Source: Rhynchopus euleeides (taxonomy: Eukaryota > Euglenozoa > Diplonemea > Diplonemida > Diplonemidae). Taken from it: a DNA stretch of 64,000 bases. A program made the position numbers and the translations under genes. The notes below the pieces were generated by a model. The model saw only the letters and a program-made list of their open reading frames with translations, was not told the DNA's origin and did no database searches. The stretch lies in contig OY723245.1 in assembly GCA_963210315.1 (NCBI GenBank), forward strand, positions 1,315,910 through 1,379,909, read 5' to 3'. Below are positions 31,695 through 42,285 of this stretch, one piece after another. Every line of letters begins with the position of its first letter. Position 1 is the first letter of the stretch.

Positions 31695-34394
31695 GGTGGT
31701 CTGGCTGCCGAAGTGGAGAAGGCTTCTGTGCCAGCACCATTGCGTCGGCCAGCTGGTCCTCTGGAAAGGTGGAATCGCTCAAAGCCATGAGGGTATCTCC
31801 GCGAAAAGCGAGTCTTTCCACTCCAGGTTCTGCTAAGGAACACCGTTCAGCGCATGAGTTGTGCTCCACCCGAATCAACACTGGGATCGCTGCAAATCGT
31901 GGGCCTGAGCCGTGCTCATTCGCCCTGTGATTTGATGATTTGATTGCAAATTTTGTTTTTACCCACTGTACTTCTTGCACACTCGTCACAGCATTGGGCA
32001 ACCGTTTGCCGTCTGCCGCCACAACTTGTTCCCCACAACCACCGGATGGCAGTGCGCCGTTTGCCCGTTTTGCCGTGCGTTGATTTCTTTAGGAACACTT
32101 TATGCCACTGCTACCGCACTTCTCACACACTTGGTTGATTTCATCCGTCTTTCCCCACTTGCGAGCCTGTGTGATGCGGTGCCGAAAGAATCGCAGACAC
32201 AAAAGAAATGTGTGATGCATTCCTTTGACCCCAACCACTCACCCGAAGGTCTCCCAGAGTCACTCTTCAAGCCCCAGGTTCTGGCAGATCGTATTCTTTC
32301 ATGTTCTCTCAAGACTCGCTCACACACGCTGTGTGTCGTCTTTAATACGTCGAAACAAGAGAACCACCCGCAGCAGGGCGCGCAACTCAGTGCCGCCCAG
32401 AGCCCCCACGTTACAGCCTCCACCCACGTAACAGTAACAGTCTGCGGTTCACGGCCGGTGGCCTTTTCACACCTCACAACTTCACACCTCACAACCACCC
32501 TTTTCTTCGAAGTGGCATGCGATACCTACGGCGTTGATTTGAGACGACGTATCTGGGTTGGCACACAAGGAGGTCGATTGTCTGCGACAGCAGTCCCAAA
32601 TGATCGACCCAGCCGCATGCTGTTGTGCACCCCTGATGAGGGGCTTTCCGTGCCACAAGTGTTTCCAGCTGGTTTGCAGACGCAGCGAAGTTGGAAACCG
32701 ACGGCGCAGGCTCATTTGCCCCTTGTGTTCACACATCACGCTCGCACTGGTGTGCTGCCCACATGTTCCGGTTTTCAAAATTCAAATCACAGTCTGGGCC
32801 AGGATGCAAACTGTCGCTTGCGCCACCCCGGTGCTCCGAAAGAAAGTAGTCGACAGTTGACAACCGCATCTGCCCCCTCTTCCCTTGCGTGTGTTGTGAA
32901 CCCCCTGCATCGCCAAGGGGAACTTGTCGGGACGGCACCATCGTCATCCCGCTGTGTTACAAGTGTCTCACACCTTCCTTTGCCAGTGGTGTGTTGTTCT
33001 AAAACGATTGCTCGTCAACGCTATTGAATGAATGGGTGCATGTAGTGCGCAGTGCAGCGAATAACCCAACCCCAGAAATCACCCTCCCACAGGGTGTGAA
33101 CCACTGCCTGCTCTTGTGCACCTGGGCTTCCTTGACTGATTATTGATTGGTCCACATAAGCAACATCTCAACCATAGCAAATCAAAGAGAATGAATAATC
33201 CAAACAATACTCACGATTCTGACTCCACAGGTTTTGTTTATCGGTCGATATCACGATCCAAAGGGAACCGTACTCATTGCACCTGCAAACATTGTGTTCT
33301 TCGGATGCCAGTCTGTTGGCCGTCAATCGATCAAATCCTGTGTTGCAGATCCCCACTTCCCCAAACCCACGCCTGGTTGGCCTTCCAGTATACCATTCAC
33401 CCCGTTCGTTCTAACGTACCTCGCAAAGCGCATCCTTTGGGGTGTGTTTTTCAGGGTTCCCCACACCATTCAAAATCCGAGTGGGATAATATTGGGAGGT
33501 TCTGACTTCATTGTGTTCAGGCGCGCGTGTGACCAAACTGGTGTTTTTGGGCTCTTTGTTGCCTCCAGCCCTTTGCTTCGGACTGTGACCTGGCAGGGAG
33601 TATTTTTTTCGGAATCGATACCGTTGCCCCCGTCTTTCGGGCGCACGAATAGATGATCCGTTTTGTGGTGTTTTTTGTTACAGCAAATTGTCTTTGCAAA
33701 GTATGAATGTGTGGGGAGCTTGGGAATCGCCTGTGCTTTTCTCCGAGACCATACATTCAGCAGGTTGGCATGCTTGGCGTGACCAGCGAATTATCTTCTG
33801 CCCCTTCGTTTCTCAAGAACTGATCCTGCACGAATCTATTTTTTCTTTTGTTGCTGCAACTCTGCAGTTTCTGTTCTGAAGTTACGTTGTGTTTCTGTCG
33901 CCAGCCATCCTTGACGGGCAATGCCCGGGTGGGTATCAAGCATGGGCAGGATTCTTGTATTGCTGATTTCACTGCTGTGTGGGTGTCTTCTGTTTCGTTC
34001 ACCATGCGACTGCACTGTTTGCAGTATTCCACCAATCTGCGGGTGTCACTTTGATCTTCGCTTCACCAGCGATGCGTCATTGTTGGCATTGACCTGTCAC
34101 TCGAAGCCAAATGCAGTCAGCATAAATAAGCTAGGCTCGGACCTGCTTCTAAGTGAGAAACAAAATTGGGTGGGATTCGTTTGCCTTGGGCTAGACCCAC
34201 CTGTCGGGCACCTCCTTGCCTTTCACAATGGACTACCAATGACCTGGAGGACTCGTTGAATGCCTGTCGCATGTCGACCGGCTCACGTGACAGGCGGGTA
34301 GAGATAGATGTGAACCGTCACCAACCCCAAGTGGATTCCCCAGACCCCAGGTGGATGATTCCCTCCGCAAACAGTGTTTTCATTCACTTTCATT

Positions 34395-34760
34395 TTTTGG
34401 AAAGTGTCATCCAGTTGTACTAACCGTGCTCTCCACACTGCTCTCCCTTTATCAGGCAGAGGGTCTGTTTGTGGTGTGGAAGCGTCGCCGCATCAAACGA
34501 AGAACACACATTAAAGGAATAGCGGCCGAACTGAAGTGACACTTTCCATTTTTACGATTTACGAATGACGAAATGTAGAGAAGTTGCGAAGTCTCAAAGG
34601 AAGTCGTACTGCAGCTGCGGGAACATTGCCATTTCACAGGACCGGCTTGGGGCACAACTCTGCGCTCAACGAAACGTATTTTGGAACTGTTTTCCCCCCA
34701 CTGCCGGACAGGATGGCTCTGCCACAAAGCGGAAGGAGCACGATTTTCAGGACCTGATCA
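34395..34760 (+). repeat. Diverged duplicate block, copy 2
   Basis: It shares with ~12105-12430 a series of words in the same order: AAGTGTCAT, TGTGGAAGCGTC, GCATCAAACGAAG, GAAGTGACACTTTC, CGAAGTC/GCGAAGTC and GGAACTGTT. Substitutions and small indels are frequent, so the duplication is old. Both copies have been suggested here only by shared words; an alignment would set the limits. Confidence 0.6.
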
Positions 34761-35774
34761 GGAGGACGAGGCTTCGGGACCCGAATATCGGTGTCGTTGA
34801 GTGATATTCAGTAGATCCAGTATTAAGTATGTTGATGGAGGCTGCCCATACGTGGGGGTCCATTTCTTTGTGATTTTTTGTGATTTTTTTTGTGATTTTT
34901 TGCGTTTTTTTGCGATTTTTTGTCCTGGGCAAGACGTTAAACTACCTGGGAGGGCTTCCCCAGACCATGGCGGGTGCTTGCACCAGGAGTTTGAAACAGC
35001 CACTCATGCCTTGCGATGCTCAAGTGCCTGCTGGACCCCTATGTCCTTCAGGCCCCAAAGCAGGCAACGATATGGGAGCAACCTAACAGGGGAGGTGAAG
35101 AGGGCACGGGTCTTAGCCTGATGACACACTGCAACCTCAAGGTGACTGGCGACACCTCTCCCACAGTCTGCGGCGACTCTGCCGTGGCGACAAGGCTTCC
35201 TGTCATGGGAGATTGCTGCGTGGATCAACGTGGCACCACCCGTGTGCTCGGCAGGTTGTTTCGGCACCTGTTTTCTCCGTGTCATGCTTTTCGTGAGCGT
35301 GTCAGGGATGTTGGCACACGCTGGGGAGGGTTCACATGATGACATAACATATATCAGAAGCACACACCCACGTGGCGCTGTCCTTGGCAGGACTTTGAAA
35401 GTGCCGCCTTGATATCCTTGTTGGATAGAACCCTCATATCACACCCTCAATCAGCTGACGATTTTTTGTGATTTTTTGTGATTTTTTTTGCGCCGGAAAT
35501 TTTTTTTTGGGTGGGGGTACCTGTAGGAAAGTACCCCTCTGGACAGGGGTACTTCACCCAATTGGAGTTTCCCAGTAAGGGGTATCAAGAGGCACCCCAT
35601 GGCCAAAATGACCCCACCACGATCCGCACGGGCCCCAAATATTCAAAAGAACGGGGTTTTGAAAAATCCGAGAGGGGGGTCCCGCTGGGTGGGGAGATGG
35701 GGTGTGGTGTGCTGCCTGCTGGGTGGGCTGGAATGGTAGAAACTAGCCCAGCCCTCTTTTACGCCGCGGCCTCG

Positions 35775-35950
35775 CTACAGCAGCTCAACCCCGGTGACGC
35801 GGCTTGTTTGCCTTCGAGTATTGTTGTTCGTGTTGTGCATGTTTCTGCGCTAAGAGCTCGACGGAGCAAAAGTAGAACCTGCTGCGCTAGCCCCACCATG
35901 CCAGCCTCAGTCCGACAGGACGCGCACAGGTACCGGGCCCCCTCTGCACT
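35775..35950 (+). repeat. Dispersed ~180-bp repeat, copy 2
   Basis: This is the counterpart of 7018-7200. It ends GGTACCGGGCCCCCTCTGC where copy 1 ends GGCACCGGGCCCCCTCTCC. It lies between T-rich inverted tracts. Confidence 0.6.
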
Positions 35951-36243
35951 GGAAGCTCACAAAAAATCGCAAAAAATCACAAAAAATCACAAGCGGGACA
36001 CCAAAAATCACAAAAAGGCGTCGCGGTTTTTTGCGATTTTTTGTGATTTTTTGTGATTTTTTTTGCGGGTTTTTGTGTTTTTTTGTGATTTTTTGTGATT
36101 TTTTTTGACCCCAAAAAATTTCGACTGGCCCGACAGCAGGGCTGTTCCTAACTGGGGGGCTTGTTCCCCACTTTCAGGATTCTGAACTTTTTTTCTAAGA
36201 ATTTTTGTAAGGGGAAAAAAGTTTTTTTCTAAGAATTTTGTTA

Positions 36244-37689
36244 GGGGGGTGTCGATTTTTTCGGTTTTTTTCCGTTTTTTCCTTTTTTTTCGTTTTTTCC
36301 GCCTGTGGGCGCTGGCTGCGACTTGGTCAAAATTCGACGAAAAAAATCCGAAAAAAAAACGGAAAACGAAAAAACGGAAAATCCCAAAATCGACACCCTG
36401 ATTTTCCGTTTTTTTCCGTTTTTTTCCCAGTACCAGAAACAGGCAGGGTCGTCGTAAGACCGGCGTGCCAAGGGGGAGGTGCTCGCATTTTTTTTTGGGG
36501 GGGTACAGAATGGGTCGTTTTTGGACATTTGAGCCCACTGCGAGCAGTGCCGGGTCCCGGAAACGCTGTTTCAAACGCTCAAAAGGGGATGTCGTGGGCA
36601 CCAGAACCCAGTAAATTTATCACAAATGGTCCCACCCACAAACGGGTTACCCCCTGCCTCTAGGGGTTCCCCCCACCCACAAATGGGTTACCCCCAGCCT
36701 CTAGGGGTTCCCCCCACCCACAAATGGGTTACCCCCTGCCTCTAGGGGTTCCCCCCACCCACAAATGGGTTACCCCCTACCTCTAGGGGTTCCCCCCACC
36801 CACAAATGGGTTACCCCCTGCCTCTAGGGGTTCCCCCCACCCACTAATGGGTTACCCCCTGCCTCTAGGGGTTCCCCCCACCCACAAATGGGTTACCCCC
36901 TACCTCTAGGGGTTCCCCCCACCCACAAATGGGTTACCCCCTGCCTCTAGGGGTTCCCCCCACTCACAAATGGGTTCCCCCCAGCCACTCATGGGTTACC
37001 CCCTACCTCTAGGGGTTCCCCCCAGCCACTCATGGGTTACCCCCTACCTCTAGAGGTTCCCCCCAGCCACTAGTGGGTTGCCCCCTACCTCTAGAGGTTC
37101 CCCCCAGCCACTAATGGGTTGCCACCTACCTCTAGAGGTTCCCCCCAGCCACTCATGGGTTGCCCCCTACCTCTAGAGGTTCCCCCCAGCCACTAATGGG
37201 TTGCCACCTACCTCTAGAGGTTCCCCCCAGCCACTAATGGGTTGCCCCCTACCTCTAGAGGTTCCCCCCAGCCACCCCCGCCCCCCCCCCCCCCCCCATG
37301 ACTTCATCCCGTCCCCACCCAAAGCTCAAGCTTCCTGGACACGCTCGTTTGAGCAATCTGGAATCTGTAGAAGGCTCGCCGTGTAGGCGGCCTTGGCTAT
37401 TTTGCCGGCTTGCTGGTCTGCGGCCCAGGATGCGCCTGCAGCGCCGTGTTGTCCCAAGTTCTTGAGGCACCAAGCTTGAGGATTCTCTGGCAGATATGTT
37501 CACGATGTCATTCACGTCTCAACGGGTTCTTCGGGTGTCCCATTCAAAAAAACACCCGAAAAATATGACGACTTTGCTAAACTGGACCCAACTCCCCATA
37601 CTCTTTTTTTTGCCATTTTTCAGCATTTTCCCCCGATTTTTCGGTTTTTTTTGAAAAAAATTATTTTTTGTCCAGAATCGACACCCCCC
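36244..37689. mobile_element. PIF/Harbinger-like non-autonomous element inside copy B
   Basis: The 14-bp terminal inverted repeats are GGGGGGTGTCGATT at 36244-36257 and AATCGACACCCCCC at 37676-37689. The target triplet is TTA: 36241-36243 on the left and, on the right, TT at 37690-37691 and again TTA at 42292-42294 once the later hAT is removed. A TTA/TAA duplication is typical of PIF/Harbinger. There is no transposase frame. It carries a smaller inverted pair near its left end (36244 to ~36398) and the third 41-bp array. A CACTA or unclassified origin remains possible. Confidence 0.75.
36619..37275. repeat. 41-bp minisatellite with CCTCTAGAGG and CCCA/TGGG dyads
   Basis: About 16 units of 41 bp, for example TAGGGG recurring at 36661 and 36702. 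The left half uses ACCCACAAATGGG with CCTCTAGGGG. The right half uses AGCCACTAATGGG with the perfect palindrome CCTCTAGAGG, so two subfamilies lie side by side. It ends in a poly-C run near 37278-37298. Confidence 0.95.
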
Positions 37690-37691
37690 TT

Positions 37692-40600
37692 CAGGCCTGG
37701 GCGGGGAACCAGCCCTTTTTCCGGGTTTTTTGGGTCGGGGAACCAGGTTTTTTCTAAGAATTTTTACAAGGGATTTTTTGCTCACCCCCCCACAGGTTTC
37801 AGGCGCGTGCCCGTCAGGCGGGACTTTTTCTATGATTTCTACGATGAAAACCACCCCCCCGCCCCCACCCCCCCCCCCTTCTAAGAACGATGATGGCTCA
37901 CTCGGAAGTTTCGGCGTCCGAAACGTACGCCCACTCTCCCCAATCCTCCTCCATGTCGACATCGATGTCGACATGGACGCGGGCCCTTTTCTCCTGGGGC
38001 TCCTCGGGGTGCGGCCCAACCTCCCTCCTGCGCTCTGCCGGTGCCGCCTGTGTGGGAGGCAGCTGCGGCGGTTCTTCCGGCTGAGGTGTGGGGAGTGTCG
38101 ATGGGGTGCCCGGGGTCGATGAAGCGGGGAGCTGGAAGGTGACATGTTGCAGGGTGGCTGGAGGCACGACGGGGGGTGCGGCATCTGCAAGCAACGAAGT
38201 GAGGAAGGGATCCTCAGGGACTTCCTCCACGAGGCTGACAATCGACAATGCATCGGCGTTGTCATCTTCCCAGCTGCCGTCCGATTCCTCATCACAATCC
38301 TCCACGCCAGCAAATAGAGAACCCATGGCTGCATCGAGGTCAACGAGCTCCACGGTTGTCAGAGTTGGAAGAGGCGTCAGGGAACGCGCAGTGAAGCGGC
38401 GCTTCTTGTTGGCGAGGAACGTGTTGACTGTTTCTTCAACGATGATCTTGCGCGCCGCGTCATCATGTGACAGCTCTAGAGTGATGCCCAGTTCTTGAGA
38501 GATGCTTGCGGCAGAGAGTGCCTTCCGGAACGATCCCCTCATGCGCGTTACAACTGAAAAAGCAGCCTCCACAAACACAGTCGAGGGTGACAGTGCCACC
38601 ATGGCCTCAAGCACTATCGCAAACGTCGAACTCTCGGATTCCAGCAAGAAGTCGACGACAAACTCTTTCAGAAGGTTCCCCCTGAGATCTGTGCATTCCA
38701 ACCGCAGCTTCACCCACTCCATGCCGATGCTGAGAATCTCTGCCTGGTCGTAACCCAAGCGAGAAGCGAGCGCCATGAGGCACTCGCACGTGCTGTCCTT
38801 CCCACTTGTCGCGAAGAAAGAGCTGAATGAGCGGCAGGGATACTCCTCCCACCTCTTGGCCAGGTCCTTGTAGATGGTGTGGCAGAGCTTTGAGCGCCAG
38901 GAAGTCATCTCGGCAACTACCCCCGGAGGCAACGATGTGGTTCCCTGGTTCTCATAGAACTTGGCTTCGTGCTTGCCAGGCTGGCGCGCCAGCACCTTAT
39001 GCACTGTCAGTGCATTCTGCAGGATGCTCTCCATCGACGAGAGCGACAGGTCTCGCTTCTGCAACGCCTCGCTCACCCCTTTATTGATGTCGAAGACGTC
39101 AGCCAAGATGCAAGTCGAGAGGGAATACTCGGGGGTGAGCTTGTGGAAGAAGAACGGCGGCGGCTGGATCTCCCCGAGCATAGCGACAGTGAAGTCAAAG
39201 TTCACCACAGCCGCGTTCAGGCGACGGAACGTTGCAGCTGCCCAACGCACGGAGTGCTCCTTCGGGAAGGAGAGACATTTCCCACCGGAAATGATCTGCA
39301 GAGACTTCTGCCTGGCGGTTGATCTGAAGAAGGCAAACCAGTGTCGGAGGAGGCGGCTATGTTCAACAACCTTTCGTGTCTTCTTGATGAGGCCGACGGA
39401 CAGCTGGTGCATGTGGGCAGCATCATGCACATCGATGAGAGTGCATCCCCACGCGATCTCGAGCTTCCCCCTGAGACTCTTCATCGTTGATGCCCCGTCT
39501 GCCGCGAATCCCTTCAGCGAACGCCGCGCCCACTGCGACAGCTGGAGGCTGTCGAACAACTTGACCAGCTCGTCCTTCTGCGACTCTGCGTCAGCTTTCT
39601 TCAAGTCGACTGTGCCCACACACCAATCTTTCATAGCACAATCCGTCCTGCTGATCCCCGAAACGATGACGATCATCAAGTCGATGCGGGCGAACGTGGT
39701 ACCGTCCACCTTCAGGGTTGCCGCCCGACACGCACGCACCGCACCCACCACTCCCCTCAGGAGCACCTCCCAGAGTATCGTCTGGAACTCCTTCGCGACT
39801 TTTCGAGAGTAGTGGGTGTCCAGGACATGCAGCCCCTTCCGCTTGTCGTCCTGCAACCTCGCACCCACACTGCTCAGCCCCTCCGCCCGTTGCGTCGCCG
39901 TTGCCACGTTGTACACCAGGTTGACCAGACTTGTGTACTGCTCGCTGGTCACCTTCACCTTCGCGCACAGCGTCTGCTTGGGGATATCTGTAGCTGTCAC
40001 ATTGGTGTTTTCACTCCCAGGCGTGGACAACTGCACTGCTCTCTTGTGCGCCGCACCACCCATGTGGCGGCGGATATTGCTTTGCTGGCGCCCAACTGTC
40101 GTGGCAGACATAGACGCTTCGCCGCGTGCATACCGGAGCAAGTGGGGTTGCTCCGAGAACTCCCCCTCCAGCTGCACCAAGAACGGTGCACACGTGGTGC
40201 ACCTCCACCTCCCATCAGGGAGACGCACCACACCGGAGGCTGCAGCGTGGATCTTCCGCTGCTGCTTCTCCTGTATGGCGAGCTGTGCCTGCCGCTGCTG
40301 AATCCGAAGGAGACCGTTCACCATTGAGCCCTCTGGCACGTACTTCTTGTTTGCTGCCATCAAAAGAAGGAAGTGCGCCTTTGCTGTGTCGAAGACAAGC
40401 CGCAAGGGGTACTGGGCCATCAACGACGGAAGAAGCAAGCCGAAGGTGCGAGGCTGTGTGGTGTCGACGATAGAAAAGTGAACATTTAAACCGCGGGATG
40501 TGCGGAAAGTCTGCAGGGCCACTGACGCGGTGTTGGTGTCCAACTCTTCGTCCACGAGGAATCTCGTATCCATCAATCGCGGACGCCTGAGCTTCACCGT

Positions 40601-42285
40601 GAGGGCCTCCGCTTCGGGGGAGTCAACGCCCTCCAGAAGCGCCGCAGCACTGGTACGCGTCGGCTCCGTAATGGGAATTGACCTTGCTAGGCAGTCAAGC
40701 ACTCGGAGGCAGTAGTGCCCAGAACTGTATAGATCCCGTTGAACCCACCCTGGTACAAGCCCAATGTTGACGCCTCCGGTTGATTGGGCGAGCTTCATGG
40801 CGGTCAGCCATGGGGACAGTCGCCCGGCGCTGTCGAACGCGGCGACGTGGCACGCCCCTTCCCCGGTGTAGAAGGCGGCGTGGGGTGCAGGGGCGACAGG
40901 GGCGGCGGTGGTAGCTGCAGGAGAGGCGGCCAGGGGATCCGGAGGAGGAGGCGGCGGCGCATCATGCGAAGCATCGACGTCGTGCCCGTCACCGTCCGAT
41001 GCCTCACGTGCGTACAGCACGAGTGCTGGCTTCGCGTTCGCACGATTGAACGGCGCCACAGAGCAATCCGTCACACGATCAGTCGTGATCGACTTCCACT
41101 TCAGAGTGGTGGCGGGGCCACGAGCGCACAGCGTCTCCCAGGCGATCCCCTTCGCGAGGGTCAGCCCGGACTTTGTGCACGATGCACCGACAAACCGGTA
41201 CCGGTGATTCACCGGCTGCACCGTGCCCACCTGCACCACCCCGTTGCCGTCAACGCCAAGCTCACGAAGGGCGGAGAGGTCTCTTAATTCCTTGACGTTG
41301 ACGGTTTCCGCAAGCTCCGTCAGGTGCTTCTGCTTCTCGCCGGATGCAGAAAACCGCTGCGTCGAGAGGAACAGGAGGTGCGGGGCCTTCTCGACGCAGA
41401 ACTGCGCAGCCCGGACAGCACCACATGTGCACGGACCTTGCTTCTCCATAAATTGAGAAGCAACGCGCTGCACCTCGTCCTTCACGACGCCCAACATCAC
41501 AACCATGCTGTCTGTAATAGCTGTGCGGAACTCACCACAAGATGGGCAGCTGTAGACGGTGGCGCTTTTGGTGGTGCAGAGGTGCTTCAGGTGCGGGTGT
41601 TTGTGTCCGAGGGCGGAGAGACTGACGTCAGGGTTGGGTCGCTGCGGGTCCTGCGAGGTGATCATCTGGGGCTCGTTCTCATCGGGGGTTGTGCTCCGCA
41701 GGGACTGGAGGAGGTTGCTCAATACACCTTGGCACTCCCGCAGTACTGTACATGCCAGCAGCTGGAGGATAGTTACAAAGCTGCCACTCCCCGACGCCAC
41801 CCCCCTACTGGCCCCTTCAGGCCTGAAAGCCCAAAAGCTCCCGGAGATTTTTGCAGTGGTGCGCACCATATTCGCGGAGTACGTGAGGTTGGGTGAGTGT
41901 GAGGTCAGGGTCCTGTCGAAGGGTAGTCGAGTGGGAATAAATAGGGAGGTCCTCAGGAGTGCAATACAACAGCAATACACAGGCAACACACCAGCAACAC
42001 GCAAACCGAGGCAAGAGGAGGTGGGCGGGGTCATCCTGCGGAGTCTCCAGTTGGCCAGCAAGGCGAACTGTACGGGGGAGAGACTTCCCTTCCATCCTTG
42101 TGTGCGCCCTGTCGACTGGGAAAATCTTAGAAAAAAAAATTTCCTCTGCGAAAAACCCTTAGAAAAAAAAATTTCCCTTACAAAATTCTTAGAAAAAAAC
42201 TTTTTTTCCCCGTACAAAAGTTCTTAGAAAAAAAGTTCAGAATCCTGAAAGTGGGGAACCAGCCCCCCAGTTAGGAACAGCCCTG
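37692..42285 (-). mobile_element. Full-length hAT transposon (copy C, 4594 bp)
   Basis: The ends are CAGGCCTG at 37692 and CAGCCCTG ending at 42285, that is CAGGGCTG at the 5' end of the minus strand. Identical 8-bp duplications CCCCCCTT flank it at 37684-37691 and 42286-42293. The target is the last six bases of the Harbinger-like element plus TT of copy B, so C is the youngest insertion. It contains one long intact ORF (37898-42217, minus). Terminal ~240 and ~170 bp are shared with copies A and B. Confidence 0.95.
37898..42217 (-). CDS. hAT-family transposase
   Basis: This is the DNA cut-and-paste transposase of element C, with 1439 codons and no stop. A C-x2-C...H-x5-H patch (RCTTC near residue 672, then RRHMGGAAHKR) looks like a BED/TTF-type zinc finger for end binding. 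The RNase H-like core follows: first acidic site probably in LKVDGTTF, second in GFAADGAST (~906), then the HDAAH stretch (~930) and a HSVRW motif. Glu of VEAAFS (~1213) lies in the dimerisation region PSTVFVEAAFSVV...RKALS. The tail is acidic and Pro-rich, with a basic EKRARV. The start is uncertain: the first ~60 residues are translated terminal repeat, and ATG at 41869 (residue 117, MVRTTAK, conserved in copies A and B) is a better candidate. Length exceeds common hAT transposases (~600-900 aa) because of a long N-terminal region with Cys pairs. Confidence 0.87.
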   Translation of the reverse strand: MYGEKKFFSKNFVREIFFSKGFSQRKFFFLRFSQSTGRTQGWKGSLSPVQFALLANWRLRRMTPPTSSCLGLRVAGVLPVYCCCIALLRTSLFIPTRLPFDRTLTSHSPNLTYSANMVRTTAKISGSFWAFRPEGASRGVASGSGSFVTILQLLACTVLRECQGVLSNLLQSLRSTTPDENEPQMITSQDPQRPNPDVSLSALGHKHPHLKHLCTTKSATVYSCPSCGEFRTAITDSMVVMLGVVKDEVQRVASQFMEKQGPCTCGAVRAAQFCVEKAPHLLFLSTQRFSASGEKQKHLTELAETVNVKELRDLSALRELGVDGNGVVQVGTVQPVNHRYRFVGASCTKSGLTLAKGIAWETLCARGPATTLKWKSITTDRVTDCSVAPFNRANAKPALVLYAREASDGDGHDVDASHDAPPPPPPDPLAASPAATTAAPVAPAPHAAFYTGEGACHVAAFDSAGRLSPWLTAMKLAQSTGGVNIGLVPGWVQRDLYSSGHYCLRVLDCLARSIPITEPTRTSAAALLEGVDSPEAEALTVKLRRPRLMDTRFLVDEELDTNTASVALQTFRTSRGLNVHFSIVDTTQPRTFGLLLPSLMAQYPLRLVFDTAKAHFLLLMAANKKYVPEGSMVNGLLRIQQRQAQLAIQEKQQRKIHAAASGVVRLPDGRWRCTTCAPFLVQLEGEFSEQPHLLRYARGEASMSATTVGRQQSNIRRHMGGAAHKRAVQLSTPGSENTNVTATDIPKQTLCAKVKVTSEQYTSLVNLVYNVATATQRAEGLSSVGARLQDDKRKGLHVLDTHYSRKVAKEFQTILWEVLLRGVVGAVRACRAATLKVDGTTFARIDLMIVIVSGISRTDCAMKDWCVGTVDLKKADAESQKDELVKLFDSLQLSQWARRSLKGFAADGASTMKSLRGKLEIAWGCTLIDVHDAAHMHQLSVGLIKKTRKVVEHSRLLRHWFAFFRSTARQKSLQIISGGKCLSFPKEHSVRWAAATFRRLNAAVVNFDFTVAMLGEIQPPPFFFHKLTPEYSLSTCILADVFDINKGVSEALQKRDLSLSSMESILQNALTVHKVLARQPGKHEAKFYENQGTTSLPPGVVAEMTSWRSKLCHTIYKDLAKRWEEYPCRSFSSFFATSGKDSTCECLMALASRLGYDQAEILSIGMEWVKLRLECTDLRGNLLKEFVVDFLLESESSTFAIVLEAMVALSPSTVFVEAAFSVVTRMRGSFRKALSAASISQELGITLELSHDDAARKIIVEETVNTFLANKKRRFTARSLTPLPTLTTVELVDLDAAMGSLFAGVEDCDEESDGSWEDDNADALSIVSLVEEVPEDPFLTSLLADAAPPVVPPATLQHVTFQLPASSTPGTPSTLPTPQPEEPPQLPPTQAAPAERRREVGPHPEEPQEKRARVHVDIDVDMEEDWGEWAYVSDAETSE

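Larger units (their letters stand above)
31695..36128. other. Long stretch without a convincing gene
   Basis: GC is lower than in the genes and no frame has their codon pattern. The longest frame (31975-33027, 350 codons) lacks recognisable domains. A block at ~34395-34760 is a diverged copy of ~12105-12430. From 34850 on the DNA is rich in TTTTTTGTGA runs (34860-34920, 35460-35500, 35960-36110, partly inverted), with a dispersed repeat at ~35775-35950. It may contain exons of unknown genes. Confidence 0.45.

Noticed and set aside
31975..33027. 350-codon plus-strand ORF
   Set aside because: Codon pattern and composition differ from the real genes and there is no recognisable domain; could be chance in a stop-poor stretch.
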